From positions 7,975 through 71,974 of the forward strand of contig DS990600.1 in the NCBI GenBank assembly GCA_000155715.1: 64,000 nucleotides of DNA. Direction: 5' to 3'. Source of the DNA: a gamma proteobacterium HTCC5015. Its GTDB lineage: Bacteria > Pseudomonadota > Gammaproteobacteria > HTCC5015. This document shows positions 1-8,655 of this stretch, piece after piece; position 1 is the stretch's first letter, and every line of letters starts with the position of its first letter. Under the pieces are notes generated by a model that saw only the letters and a program-made list of their open reading frames with translations, ran no database searches and was not told where the DNA came from. The translations under genes and the position numbers were made by a program.

Positions 1-556
1 AATTGTCCCGCTGATGTTTCAGGCAGAGACGATCAAGCCCGCCCCCGGTGTTCGCCCTTACAGCGCGCTTCAGCTAGCGGGACGGGATGTCTACATTGCC
101 GAGGGCTGTGTCGGTTGCCACTCGCAAATGGTGCGCCCATTTGCCGACGAAACCCTACGCTATGGCACGCCCTCAATCGCAGGTGAGTCGGTCTATGATC
201 GGCCTTTTCTGTGGGGCTCTAAACGCACGGGACCTGACCTCGCCCGCGTTGGTGGCCTCTACCCGGATCACTGGCATCGCGTGCATTTAATCAACCCTCG
301 AGATGTTGTTCCCGAATCCAATATGCCCGGCTTCCCTTGGCTGGAAGATCGCTTACTTGACGGTCAGCAACTTACTCAGCGTATGCGAGTACTACAAAGC
401 ATGGGGCATCCCTACTCCGACGATGCGATTGAGCAAGCGGCCAGCAAGGTCGAAGGCAAAACTGAGATGGATGCACTCATCGCCTATCTGCAAGTTCTCG
501 GCACACAATGGGATCGCTCAACGCCCCAAGAAAACGCTGGGGAGGTATCGCCATGA
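1..556 (+). CDS. ccoO: cbb3-type cytochrome c oxidase subunit II (partial, 5' end outside window)
   Basis: Membrane-anchored monohaem cytochrome c subunit of the cbb3 terminal oxidase, which passes electrons towards the catalytic subunit CcoN. The open frame enters from the window edge at base 2, so the N-terminal membrane anchor is missing; the first in-frame ATG (base 14) is internal to the family alignment. About 184 residues are visible, with one c-type haem motif CVGCH (bases about 106-120) followed by S-Q-M-V-R-P-F, typical of CcoO, and a late Met-rich segment (ESNMPGFPW) that fits the axial Met ligand. The stop overlaps the ATG of ccoQ by 4 bp (ATGA), so the genes are translationally coupled. 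Identification is firm; ccoN should lie just upstream. Confidence 0.95.
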   Translation, partial: IVPLMFQAETIKPAPGVRPYSALQLAGRDVYIAEGCVGCHSQMVRPFADETLRYGTPSIAGESVYDRPFLWGSKRTGPDLARVGGLYPDHWHRVHLINPRDVVPESNMPGFPWLEDRLLDGQQLTQRMRVLQSMGHPYSDDAIEQAASKVEGKTEMDALIAYLQVLGTQWDRSTPQENAGEVSP

Positions 557-741
557 GTTACGGAGATTTCATTGGAGTTTTTACCACTCTATTGATCATT
601 TGCTTTCTTGGCATCTGCTTTTGGGCGTGGAGCCGAAGTAATAAGGAAACCTTTTCATCGATGGCGGAGCTCCCATTAAACGATCAACCCAACACGCCGC
701 AGACATCATCATCTAAAGATGTGGAGAACCATCATGAGTAA
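553..741 (+). CDS. ccoQ: cbb3-type cytochrome oxidase subunit CcoQ
   Basis: Small (62 aa) single-span membrane protein at the CcoQ position between ccoO and ccoP. In the family it stabilises the oxidase complex and carries no cofactor. The N-terminus [14 protein letters not shown] begins a transmembrane helix ending near residue 24, followed by the [12 protein letters not shown] stretch common in CcoQ/FixQ and a polar Ser/Gln-rich tail. The start at 553 has GGAGG at about 540 and overlaps the ccoO stop by 4 bp; the 3' end overlaps ccoP by 8 bp. Upstream starts in this frame would run deep into ccoO and are unlikely. Confidence 0.9.
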   Translation: MSYGDFIGVFTTLLIICFLGICFWAWSRSNKETFSSMAELPLNDQPNTPQTSSSKDVENHHE

Positions 742-1618
742 TTTTTGGAGCATCTATATCGCCCTTTTGGTGCTGGGCAACATCGCCGCACTGGTCTGGT
801 TGCTATTCGCCACCAATAAAAAACAAGAGGGAGAAATTGGTACGACAGGGCACGAGTGGGACGGCATTGAAGAACTGGATACCCCCATGCCTCGCTGGTG
901 GCTGTGGATGTTTATTCTCTCCGTGATTTTCGGTTTGATTTACTTTGTCTTATACCCAGGCATCGGCAGCTATGAAGGCACTTACGGTTGGACGCAAGCA
1001 CAGCAACACAAGGAGCAAATGGCTGCGGTGGAATCTCAAGAGGCGGCCTTTTTTGATCGCTTAGGCAACCAGAGCATCCACGAACTCAGCAGTGACTCAC
1101 AGGCAATGGCCACGGCGGGACGACTATTTGCCAACCACTGCTCTACTTGTCATGGCGCAGACGCACGTGGTGCTGTTGGCTTCCCCAACCTAGCGGATGA
1201 CGACTGGTTGTATGGCAGCTCACCTGAGCAAATTCAACACAGCATTCGCCAGGGCCGCAACGGTGTTATGCCCCCCTTTGGCGCCGCGTTGGGCGACAAG
1301 GGTGTCTATCAACTTTCGCACTATGTGGTGAGCTTGAGCCGAGGCTCTAGCGATAGCATTGCCGTTAAAGCGGGCGCTAAACAGTTCGCCACCAGCTGCG
1401 CCATGTGCCACGGTGCAGACGCAAAGGGCAACACCGCTTTAGGCGCGCCCAATCTCACCGACGACATCTGGTTGCACGGCCGCTCTCTGGCGCAGATTCA
1501 ATCGGTTATCCGCGACGGTCGACAGGGCAAAATGCCGAAACACGAGAACATACTCAGCGAGGGAAAAATTCATCTTCTGAGCGCCTACTTGCTGTCTTTC
1601 CAAAACGACGCGAAGTAA
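734..1618 (+). CDS. ccoP: cbb3-type cytochrome c oxidase subunit III (dihaem)
   Basis: Dihaem cytochrome c subunit that accepts electrons from soluble cytochrome c for the cbb3 oxidase. Two membrane spans (residues about 3-26 and 54-76) precede a periplasmic region with two haem motifs, CSTCH (about residues 136-140) and CAMCH (about 222-226), each followed by G-A-D. The length of 294 aa is normal for CcoP. I chose the ATG at 734 because it follows a GGAG and sits in the usual overlap with ccoQ; an in-frame ATG at 719 would add five residues inside ccoQ. The gap to the next gene is 4 bp, so the cluster continues as one transcript. Confidence 0.95.
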   Translation: MSNFWSIYIALLVLGNIAALVWLLFATNKKQEGEIGTTGHEWDGIEELDTPMPRWWLWMFILSVIFGLIYFVLYPGIGSYEGTYGWTQAQQHKEQMAAVESQEAAFFDRLGNQSIHELSSDSQAMATAGRLFANHCSTCHGADARGAVGFPNLADDDWLYGSSPEQIQHSIRQGRNGVMPPFGAALGDKGVYQLSHYVVSLSRGSSDSIAVKAGAKQFATSCAMCHGADAKGNTALGAPNLTDDIWLHGRSLAQIQSVIRDGRQGKMPKHENILSEGKIHLLSAYLLSFQNDAK

Positions 1619-1622
1619 AGCA

Positions 1623-1940
1623 ATGAATCAGCGCATCGACACAAATAAGTTAAACCGCATTAAGCGCCGCATACTATGGCGGCGCATTGGTATCGTTTCG
1701 TGGATTTCCTTTTTATTTGCCGCGCTGGCTTCCGTTATTTTCTTTGCCATGTTCGATCCAGAACATCTCTCTCATGTTACGACATTTCCCATCGATCTCA
1801 GTCGAATGCAGGGCTACAGCTTTGGATTTTTACTGTTCTGGCTGCTCACGGCCAGCTGTGGAACAACGGTAGCGTGGATGATGAATCTGCCTATTGCCAA
1901 ACTGAGACGCCCACTACCCACTCTCCAAGACGACGAGTAA
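1623..1940 (+). CDS. small conserved-context membrane protein between ccoP and ccoG
   Basis: 105-residue protein with a basic N-terminus (residues 1-21, many Lys/Arg), a transmembrane helix at about 22-44 and a second at about 66-88, then a short polar tail. I do not recognise a named family. It is packed 4 bp after ccoP and 4 bp before ccoG, so it is transcribed with the oxidase genes and may help assembly or stability of the complex; that role is inferred from position only. The topology suggests both termini in the cytoplasm. Confidence 0.7.
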   Translation: MNQRIDTNKLNRIKRRILWRRIGIVSWISFLFAALASVIFFAMFDPEHLSHVTTFPIDLSRMQGYSFGFLLFWLLTASCGTTVAWMMNLPIAKLRRPLPTLQDDE

Positions 1941-1944
1941 AACC

Positions 1945-3366
1945 ATGAAAGAACACAAGCTGCACGCGATTCAAGATATGGATTCGCTCTACGCGGCTCA
2001 AGAAAAAATTTATGCGCGCGAAGCCAAAGGCCGCTTTCAAACACTGAGAAAAATAGCAGCCTGGATTCTATTAGGAGGTTTCTATCTTGTCGCATGGCTG
2101 CCTTGGGATGATCGGCAGGCCATTTTGTTCGATCTCCCAGCCCGACAGTTTCATATTTTAGGCTTAACGTTTTGGCCTCAAGATTTTTTCTTTCTAGCTT
2201 GGCTGCTTGTTATTGCCGCGCTCGCTCTTTTCTTTTTTACCGCACTTGCAGGCCGCGTTTGGTGTGGCTATGCCTGCCCACAAACGGTGTGGACCGAAGT
2301 GTTCGTTGCCATGGAACGCTGGGTCGAAGGTGGCCGCCGAGACCAAATCCGCCTCAGTAAAATGTCGTGGAAAAAACCGGAAAGAATCCGCAAGGTGCTC
2401 GCCAAACAGGCGCTGTGGATTGCCTTCGCACTGTGGACAGGTTTTACCTTTGTCGGCTACTTCACGCCCATTCGAGAACTCGGCTACAACATTCTCATTA
2501 CCTTATCCAGTTCCGAGTATTTGCTCGGCCCTTGGGAGACCTTTTGGGTTTTATTCTATGCCCTAGCCACTTATGGGAACGCGGGTTTTCTGCGCGAACA
2601 AGTCTGTCTCTATATGTGTCCTTATGCGCGTTTCCAAAGCGTCATGTTTGATTCCAATAGCCTGATTATCTCCTACGACGAAGAGCGTGGAGAACCGCGT
2701 ATGAAAGGCAAAGAGCGCAAGCAGGCAGGGGATAATGCCGGCGACTGCGTCGATTGCAATATGTGCGTTCAGGTCTGCCCCACCGGCATTGATATTCGCG
2801 ATGGACTGCAATATGAATGCATCACCTGCGCTGCCTGCATTGATATTTGCGACGATGTTATGGAGCGCCACGACAAGCCCAAAGGTCTCATTCGCTACAC
2901 CACTGAAAATGCGCTCAATCACAAGCCCTCTAAGATCTGGCGGCCACGGACTGTCATATACGGCATTTTGCTTTTCTGTCTGACTCTGGGCCTTGCATTA
3001 AGTATCGGCCTTCGCAGCTCCTTGGATGTTGAAGTATTGCGTGACAGAAATGCCTTTTTCCGCGTGGTTGATGAACAGCATATAGCCAATGTGTACACGC
3101 TTAAAATTCTCAACAAAACGGAAAGTGCGCAGCGCTATCAAATCGCTGTCAGCGGCTTAGAGGGCGCCTCCGTAGAATGGGTACACGGTCAGCAAGTGGC
3201 CGCTGGCGAAATGGGGACTCTGCCTATTCGCATCGTAGCACCCACAAAATCGCTGAAGGGGTTTAGCCAGACCATCGAGCTTCGCATCCGTGAAATCGCC
3301 CCCCAAAGCGGTGGCCAAAGTGTTCAACGCGAAACTCGGTTTTTTGGCCCAGAAGCTGCGCGCTGA
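1945..3366 (+). CDS. ccoG: cytochrome c oxidase accessory protein CcoG (RdxA/FixG)
   Basis: Polyferredoxin-like membrane protein needed for cbb3 oxidase maturation; in the family it acts on copper, reducing Cu(II) for delivery to CcoN. Of 473 residues, the first half has several membrane spans and the conserved segment GRVWCGYACPQTVWTE. Two ferredoxin-type Cys clusters follow: C268, C271, C274, C278 and C292, C295, C298, C302. The C-terminus (about 360-473) is the periplasmic Ig-like FixG_C domain. The gene closes the first half of the cco locus; the usual partners ccoH, ccoI and ccoS are found only 5.5 kb further on, after an inserted block. Confidence 0.95.
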   Translation: MKEHKLHAIQDMDSLYAAQEKIYAREAKGRFQTLRKIAAWILLGGFYLVAWLPWDDRQAILFDLPARQFHILGLTFWPQDFFFLAWLLVIAALALFFFTALAGRVWCGYACPQTVWTEVFVAMERWVEGGRRDQIRLSKMSWKKPERIRKVLAKQALWIAFALWTGFTFVGYFTPIRELGYNILITLSSSEYLLGPWETFWVLFYALATYGNAGFLREQVCLYMCPYARFQSVMFDSNSLIISYDEERGEPRMKGKERKQAGDNAGDCVDCNMCVQVCPTGIDIRDGLQYECITCAACIDICDDVMERHDKPKGLIRYTTENALNHKPSKIWRPRTVIYGILLFCLTLGLALSIGLRSSLDVEVLRDRNAFFRVVDEQHIANVYTLKILNKTESAQRYQIAVSGLEGASVEWVHGQQVAAGEMGTLPIRIVAPTKSLKGFSQTIELRIREIAPQSGGQSVQRETRFFGPEAAR

Positions 3367-4113
3367 TTAAACGCGTCGATGCTTGCGGTATATTTCGCGC
3401 ACCCACTCGAAACCCGCACTGTCCCGCCACTTCTGACGCAGTGGCTCCATGCCATCGCGGTAGTCATCTCGACAGTAGACGGGATGCTCGTCGGGGCAGG
3501 CCAGTGGAGCGAGCAAAGCGGCGGCGGTAATATCAGCGGCAGTGAGTTGGTCGCCCACAATGTAACCGCTCTCCGACACCTGATCTTCTAACCAACGCAC
3601 GGCATCCTCGATCAAACCCTCCGAGCGATCAACGGCATCGGGCGATAAATTAAACGCCTTTTTCGCCATTACGGTGACCATCGGAAAGCTCATCTTTAAC
3701 AAACGCTTCTGCCACTGGCTTGCATCGAGTGTCCACAAGCGAAGAATACTATCGGGCTGAGAAAATGCCGTGGCGTAGGCGTAGCGAATCACATGACTAC
3801 CAATGCGATCAAACATCGCCTCGGCCTCCATCACTTGGTCGCGCACCACGCGATCTTCAGGGATTAACGCAAAGGGGGCGCGATTGCGCTCCAGCCAGTG
3901 AAGGATGCGCGTACTGTCTTGAATCACCGTTTCGCCCACTTCAATAATAGGCACCGTCGTCGCGCGACGCGACTTCAAGAGTGCGGGAGCAATATGCAAA
4001 AAAGGCGTCCAACGCACTTCGCGATAGGGCACATGAGCAAAGTCGAGCGTCCAGCGAATTTTCTCGCTGAAGTGCGAAATCGAGAATGTATACAGCGTGA
4101 TATCGTTGCTCAT
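3367..4113 (-). CDS. glutathione S-transferase family protein
   Basis: 248-residue GST-fold protein. The N-terminal thioredoxin-like half has LYTFSISHFSEKIRW, with Ser residues where the GST catalytic Ser/Cys sits, then the cis-Pro motif VPIIEVG and the Q-D-S glutathione-binding triplet near residue 66. The C-terminal helical domain includes YIVGDQLTAADI, the N-capping region typical of GSTs. Substrate cannot be read from the sequence. Its stop codon lies directly after the end of ccoG (tail to tail), and its promoter region is shared with the divergent GNAT gene at 4243. It belongs to the block that interrupts the cco cluster. Confidence 0.9.
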   Translation of the reverse strand: MSNDITLYTFSISHFSEKIRWTLDFAHVPYREVRWTPFLHIAPALLKSRRATTVPIIEVGETVIQDSTRILHWLERNRAPFALIPEDRVVRDQVMEAEAMFDRIGSHVIRYAYATAFSQPDSILRLWTLDASQWQKRLLKMSFPMVTVMAKKAFNLSPDAVDRSEGLIEDAVRWLEDQVSESGYIVGDQLTAADITAAALLAPLACPDEHPVYCRDDYRDGMEPLRQKWRDSAGFEWVREIYRKHRRV

Positions 4114-4190
4114 AACCTGCCCTCAAAAAGTGATTGCGGCAAGTATACTGACTTGCGTTTAACAAGCCACCCAATCCCCTTAAAAACCTC

Positions 4191-4219
4191 ATTAAATCAA
4201 TGAGTTTAATTGCTATACT
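4191..4219 (+). promoter_or_regulatory. operator-like dyad and -10 box upstream of the GNAT gene
   Basis: ATTAAA and TTTAAT form perfect 6-bp inverted arms around an 8-bp spacer at 4191-4210. A TATACT box lies at 4214-4219, placing the left arm over the -35 region, as for a repressor site. A near copy (17 of 20 bases) lies at 8562-8581 upstream of the acyltransferase/GH3 gene pair. The regulator is unknown. Confidence 0.4.
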
Positions 4220-4242
4220 GCGCGCTTGGGAGGAGAAACACT

Positions 4243-5331
4243 ATGAACCAGCAATGGGCTATTCGCGCCGCCACTGAGCGCGACAATGACAGCATTTTAG
4301 ACATACTCGAAGCCGCGCCACAAATGGGCGTTGTGCAACTCGCTTTTGAGCGCCGCCCGAGTTACTTCAACGCACTGCTTGTCAGCCATGATGAACCCGA
4401 AGTCTATGTCTATGAAGACTTAGAAAAGCAACGCATTGCCGGCATGTTTAGCTGTGGAAAGCGAGATATGTACATCAACGGGAAAATCACCTCCCTGCGC
4501 TATACCGGCGACCTGCGCATTCACCCTAAATATCAAGGCACGCGGGTACTCTTTCGCATGGCCAAAGTACTCAAAAACCTCAGCGGGGAACAAGAGTGGA
4601 TGCACACTGTAATTTTGAGTGACAACGCCAAATCGATGCACGCTGTTAGTACAGGGCGGGGCGGCCTACCGGACTACTACCACCAAGCCAGCTTTGTCAC
4701 CCACAGTCTGTTTCTGAAAGCCAAGAAATTACCGTTGTCCGATCAAGTCCGTGGGGCTAAAGAGAGCGATATTCCGGCTATGCAAGCTCTCTACAACGAG
4801 GAACAATCGCGCAAACAATTTGCCCCCCTTCTCGACTTGCAAGCGCTTCACCAAGGCAACGACCCACACTACCGTGGGCTCGCCCTAGACCACTTTATTG
4901 TTCTTGAAGAGGCAGGCGAAATCACCGCCATGATGGGGTTATGGGATCAGGAAAGCTTCAAACAAACTCGCGTCACTGGCTACCACTGGAGCTTCGCCCT
5001 AAGTCGGCACCTTTACAATCTGTGGGCAAAGCTGTTCGGCGGATTTACTATTCCACCCAAAGGTGAAACCCTGCACTACCGCTACGCCTACGCTACTACG
5101 TGCAAAGGCAATAGCGCCAAACGCCTCGGTGCACTGCTCAGTGCCGTTAGCCAGCAATGTAAAGGGGAAGTGCTGACACTGGGGCTTGATAAAAAAGACC
5201 CTCTCAACCAAGCCACCAAACACTGGCGAAAACATACCCTAGGCAGCGAGCACTTCGTCACCAGTTATCAAGGTGATCCACGTGAACAGCTAGACGAATG
5301 CTTGGTACACCCAGAAATTGCACGCCTATAA
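4243..5331 (+). CDS. GNAT-family acetyltransferase-like protein
   Basis: 362-residue protein whose N-terminal 170 residues look like a GNAT domain (WAIRAATERDNDSILDIL at the start and SLRYTGDLRIHPKYQGTRV resembling the acyl-CoA-binding strand and loop). A second, more divergent domain follows from about 180 (VRGAKESDIPAMQALYNEE). The ATG at 4243 follows a strong GGAGGAG; an in-frame TTG at 4210 is less likely. The promoter carries a TATACT box and an operator-like dyad (4191-4210) that recurs near the acyltransferase-like gene at 7613-8449, so the two may be co-regulated. The acceptor substrate is unknown. Confidence 0.75.
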   Translation: MNQQWAIRAATERDNDSILDILEAAPQMGVVQLAFERRPSYFNALLVSHDEPEVYVYEDLEKQRIAGMFSCGKRDMYINGKITSLRYTGDLRIHPKYQGTRVLFRMAKVLKNLSGEQEWMHTVILSDNAKSMHAVSTGRGGLPDYYHQASFVTHSLFLKAKKLPLSDQVRGAKESDIPAMQALYNEEQSRKQFAPLLDLQALHQGNDPHYRGLALDHFIVLEEAGEITAMMGLWDQESFKQTRVTGYHWSFALSRHLYNLWAKLFGGFTIPPKGETLHYRYAYATTCKGNSAKRLGALLSAVSQQCKGEVLTLGLDKKDPLNQATKHWRKHTLGSEHFVTSYQGDPREQLDECLVHPEIARL

Positions 5332-5525
5332 ACACTCTGTTTGCCGTCAAGCGTTTTCGGTGACTGCATACAACGTTGTGGCATCTTAAGGCTGGGGGTA
5401 TTTCATGATGGCCCAAGCTGCGGTGAGCATCTTGCGTATGATGGCAACATTAGCTTGCATTTTCTTTTTGCCATTCTCCACCATGCGCTCTTTAAAGACG
5501 TTGGCAAAAGAGTCATGCGAGCCGA

Positions 5526-5700
5526 CTAGGGCCTGTTACCACAAATTTTATGATCTCTGCTGGAAGCCATTTTCCTGCCCAGCAAGGCAGAAGGCGTGCC
5601 GTGTAGTACGTCTACACAAACAACGGATAACGCAGCTGGGCGGAAAATAGCTCCAGCCCTTCGGGTTGTGGCTAAAAAAGCGCCACTCAGCGCTCGTCGT
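5526..5700 (+). mobile_element. MITE-like hairpin repeat, copy 1 (right end missing)
   Basis: Copy of a non-coding element also found at 59924-60194 and 60884-61060. It starts at a CTAG with GGGCCTGTTACCACAAATTT and contains the family core: a self-complementary region centred on GTGTAGTACGTCTACAC flanked by CCTGCCCAGC and GCTGGGCGG arms. Similarity to the copy at 59924 continues to about 5700, then is lost before the right terminal inverted repeat, so this copy is truncated or rearranged. No transposase gene is present. Confidence 0.75.
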
Positions 5701-5858
5701 AGGTATTTATAACCACGTCGCGAGCCGCAGGCGCAGCCATCTGCTTATCGGATTTATGGGCAGATTGTCGCGTCGGCTGTACCTCCCCAAAATGCCTGTC
5801 ATTCCTCCAAACCCCAAATCTTCGAAATATTCGTCACTCCTCTATTCTCTGAAAAAAC
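5701..5858. other. non-coding stretch between repeat copies
   Basis: Contains the remains of another palindromic intergenic repeat (CGCGAGCCGCAGGCGCAGCC, later GATTGTCGCGTCGGCTG), related in style to the element at 38103-38236. The short open frames here have no credible start or family and are not called as genes. Confidence 0.4.
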
Positions 5859-5946
5859 CGTCATTCCCGCGCAGGCGGGAATCCAGCGTCGTTGAATGCG
5901 TGAGTTAGTAAAGCCACTGGGCTCCCGCCTGCGCGGGAGCGACGGC
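5859..5946. repeat. REP-like inverted pair (GCGCAGGCGGGA type)
   Basis: Two outward hairpins: CATTCCCGCGCAGGCGGGAA at 5861-5880 and GCTCCCGCCTGCGCGGGAGC at 5921-5940, 40 bp apart. The same pair, reversed in order, lies at 12969-13056. Located just after the stop of the GH3 gene, where it could end transcription or stabilise the mRNA. Confidence 0.75.
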
Positions 5947-5981
5947 GAGGAAACTCGCCTTTGGGTAGCCGAAAAAAGGGC

Positions 5982-7616
5982 TTAAGCTGAGCGCCGCGCC
6001 TGAGCGACATCGTCCTCTTTGAGCGGCGCCACGACTTCTTCGACACGCTTTAACGGCTCTACTTTGATATCGCCTTCAATCATACCGCGGGCAAGGCAAA
6101 TTTTGGTGTAGCGCGCTCGCGCGCCATCGCCGATCAAACAGCGCGGCGGGTCGAGTTGACCTAGGTTGCGCGCCAATTCGTAGTGGAAGTTTTCGCTCAA
6201 TAATTTGTCGAGCAAAGCAATACACTCCGACTCAGTCATTTTCGCCTCGCCTTCAGCCAGCAAGGTGTAGTGAGGTCGTGTATCGCCCTCTTTCGACATC
6301 ACCGCCAGCAGTGACACAGGGAAGCTTCCCGAGGCCTCGGCAAACTGATTGAGCGTACTTTGAGCCAGTAACACACTCATTTTTTCGCCCACCATATCAA
6401 CCCCATCGTCGCGGCCTTTAAAGCTCAAACAGGGAATGCCCCCCATGAAGCCATCGACTTCAATGACGTCGTTCATGCGATAGCGCAAAAGTCCGTTGCC
6501 CGCACTGAGAACGGGTTTAACACGCTGGCCTACGTCGAGTGCCCAAGGCGGTAAGACATCGCCTGTGCCCACATCTTCAAACTCGTATACATGGCTCTGA
6601 TAGGCCAGTGGGAAGCGCTCCTGAAAGGGAATCGTCACAACGCCCTCAGTGGCCCACAGTCCCTTGCCTTCGACAGCGACACCCGCCAGCTGCTGGCGCA
6701 GTTCATTGGCCCAATGGGTCGACGAGGCGGTATCCCAAGATGAAACCAATGCCAACTTGGGCCACAACTCGGGCCAAAAGCTGGCGAGGTCTTTTCCGTC
6801 CCAAGCTCGAAGCATTTGTGCCACACGGCGGTTACGGGGCGCGGGCATCGCGCCCATTCCAGCCGCGCGCGAGCCCCAACTACCGCTGGACAACACCTCG
6901 GCAATGTCTTCGCGGCTGTCGCTCAACACTTCTAGCAAACGCAGACCAAAGGTGGGACTCCAGATGGAAATCATCGACAAATCGCCCGCGGAGGCCAAGT
7001 GGGCGACCGTGGCAAAAAAGGAGTCCTCGACGGTTTCCGTCATGGAGACCGACTGCGGTACCGCCTGGGAACTCTTGGCCACCATGCGCTTCACGGGGGA
7101 CAGTAAATTCATATCGTCGTTAATGCCCGCACTGAGCTCTTTTCGACGACCGTCAGGTAACCAAGACAGCGACCAGTAGTGACGACCAGCCGCAATACCG
7201 GGATAGTCGCGGTAAAGTTGATAGATCCAAGGGGCAATGGCCGCATCGAGTTCGCTCAGAAAGCCCTGAGTGTAAGGGATCAGTTTGTATTTAGAGGTCG
7301 AGCCACTCGTGGGTTGATAGCGCATCACCGAATCGCTAATGAGCTTCTCCCGACCATCGCGCTGCCGCTCGACCCCCTCTTTCCAAAAACTGTAGTCGGT
7401 GACGGGTAGCTCTTTGGTATAGGCATCCCACCCCATGTCCGCGTTGACACCGAGTTTCGCCCCACTGTCGGTCACGCTAACGCGCTCGACCAGTGAGGCA
7501 AGTTTTTGACGTTGGATTTGTTCTAGCTGAGCAGCTTGGCGCTGAAAGCGTCCGTGACCGCCCCGCAGTGCCCACCGCATCACCTGGTGGGCAAAAGGGT
7601 TCATCCAGCGGTTCAT
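5982..7616 (-). CDS. GH3-family acyl-adenylate/amidotransferase-like protein
   Basis: 544-residue member of the GH3 superfamily, known in plants for ATP-dependent conjugation of amino acids to auxin and jasmonate; bacterial members are mostly uncharacterised. Visible motifs are the nucleotide-binding loop TSGSTSK (about residues 103-109) and LLRYRMNDVIEVDGF, matching the Y-R-x-x-D motif of adenylating enzymes. I start it at the ATG at 7616, which overlaps the stop of the upstream gene (ATGA); the open frame extends 57 residues further but inside that gene. The coupling says the two proteins work together: adenylation here, acyl transfer by the partner. Substrate unknown. Confidence 0.85.
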   Translation of the reverse strand: MNRWMNPFAHQVMRWALRGGHGRFQRQAAQLEQIQRQKLASLVERVSVTDSGAKLGVNADMGWDAYTKELPVTDYSFWKEGVERQRDGREKLISDSVMRYQPTSGSTSKYKLIPYTQGFLSELDAAIAPWIYQLYRDYPGIAAGRHYWSLSWLPDGRRKELSAGINDDMNLLSPVKRMVAKSSQAVPQSVSMTETVEDSFFATVAHLASAGDLSMISIWSPTFGLRLLEVLSDSREDIAEVLSSGSWGSRAAGMGAMPAPRNRRVAQMLRAWDGKDLASFWPELWPKLALVSSWDTASSTHWANELRQQLAGVAVEGKGLWATEGVVTIPFQERFPLAYQSHVYEFEDVGTGDVLPPWALDVGQRVKPVLSAGNGLLRYRMNDVIEVDGFMGGIPCLSFKGRDDGVDMVGEKMSVLLAQSTLNQFAEASGSFPVSLLAVMSKEGDTRPHYTLLAEGEAKMTESECIALLDKLLSENFHYELARNLGQLDPPRCLIGDGARARYTKICLARGMIEGDIKVEPLKRVEEVVAPLKEDDVAQARRSA

Positions 7617-8449
7617 GAAACCTGCTGAGACACTTCTGTATCGGGAGCGCTCGCTCGATTTTGATCCCGCGCCACCACAGCACGCGGCTTCAAGCCAATC
7701 AGCTTGCGGAATAGCACACCCACATATTTTATAACTGACATGTAGCCAATATCGCCCACACAGGGCAGCTCTGTGCCCCGGCGCCACGTGGGATTAACCG
7801 TTTCAAAAAAATCGATTTTAGGCTGTTTAGCTCGCAGCTCTTGAGTGATATCAGCTACACCACTTTTTACATTTTGATAATCACTGCCAAAATCTAGCAA
7901 TTGCGTCTCGCTGTTATAGCACCCCGGAAACAATTGTTCAGAGTAGCTCGCTGCCACATTGCAGTAGCGCTTTTCTTGTTTTTCACTCAGTGAGCGAGCG
8001 GGATAGTAAGCGCCCTCTGGGAAGTTGTTGGCCATCAGCAAATACGTTTTGTAGCCCTTGGAAATCAACAGCCAAAACAGAGGAGTCAATGGGTTGGCCA
8101 AGCGCTGCTTAATCACATAAATAAAGAAATGCACCTGCAGCGCAGTAGAGCCCCAATACTCTTTTTCGAGCACCGTGTCACCACTAAAGATACCGATGGC
8201 GTTGCGGCCATTATCATCGATTTGACAGGTTTTTACCGTAGAGAATCCAACGATTTTGTCGTCTGAGCGGCGGCGCATCATGATGGCCCCAGTTTTTTCA
8301 CTCAGATCTTTAATAAATGTTTGTAGATCGGCGCCATCGTAGTAGCGCTCAAACACTTCGAACATCTGGGAAATATCTTTTACGCTGATTTTTTTAACCG
8401 GCTGAAAATGCGCACGAATCGCTTTTTTATTAGTTGACGACTGTTTCAT
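7613..8449 (-). CDS. GNAT-fold acyltransferase-like protein coupled to the GH3 gene
   Basis: 278-residue protein of unknown function. The middle (GAIMMRRRSDDKIVGFSTVK, then LEKEYWGSTALQVHFFIYVIKQ) looks like a GNAT-type acyltransferase fold, but I see no diagnostic catalytic motif and the assignment is tentative. The ATG at 8449 has a GGGGG eight bases upstream; the GTG at 8458 lies over that site. It is the first gene of a two-gene operon and ends in a 4-bp overlap with the GH3 gene. An operator-like dyad at 8562-8581 matches one upstream of the GNAT gene at 4243. Confidence 0.6.
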   Translation of the reverse strand: MKQSSTNKKAIRAHFQPVKKISVKDISQMFEVFERYYDGADLQTFIKDLSEKTGAIMMRRRSDDKIVGFSTVKTCQIDDNGRNAIGIFSGDTVLEKEYWGSTALQVHFFIYVIKQRLANPLTPLFWLLISKGYKTYLLMANNFPEGAYYPARSLSEKQEKRYCNVAASYSEQLFPGCYNSETQLLDFGSDYQNVKSGVADITQELRAKQPKIDFFETVNPTWRRGTELPCVGDIGYMSVIKYVGVLFRKLIGLKPRAVVARDQNRASAPDTEVSQQVS

Positions 8450-8561
8450 TATAATCACCCCCCAGTGATTGTGTAAAAGCAGTAACTTTCATACCCCAAA
8501 CAGGGAATGGATAGTATTACGACCGCTTGTCGGCGAAAAGCGCCCGCTCACACTTTGTCGC

Positions 8562-8581
8562 ATTAAATCAAGTAGTTTAAA
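8562..8581. promoter_or_regulatory. second copy of the ATTAAA-TTTAA operator-like dyad
   Basis: 17 of 20 bases match the dyad at 4191-4210. It lies about 113 bp upstream of the start of the acyltransferase-like gene, between it and the repeat element at 8656. No convincing promoter is evident at the usual spacing, so its role is uncertain. Confidence 0.35.
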
Positions 8582-8655
8582 TAAAGCCTCACATTTTAGT
8601 GGACAGGCGTGCACTATTTGTCGGCTAATACCCCGTTTTTTGCGTGTTTTGTCCC

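Noticed and set aside
5341-5908. Small open frames between the GNAT and GH3 genes
   Set aside because: They run through repeat elements and have no plausible start or family.
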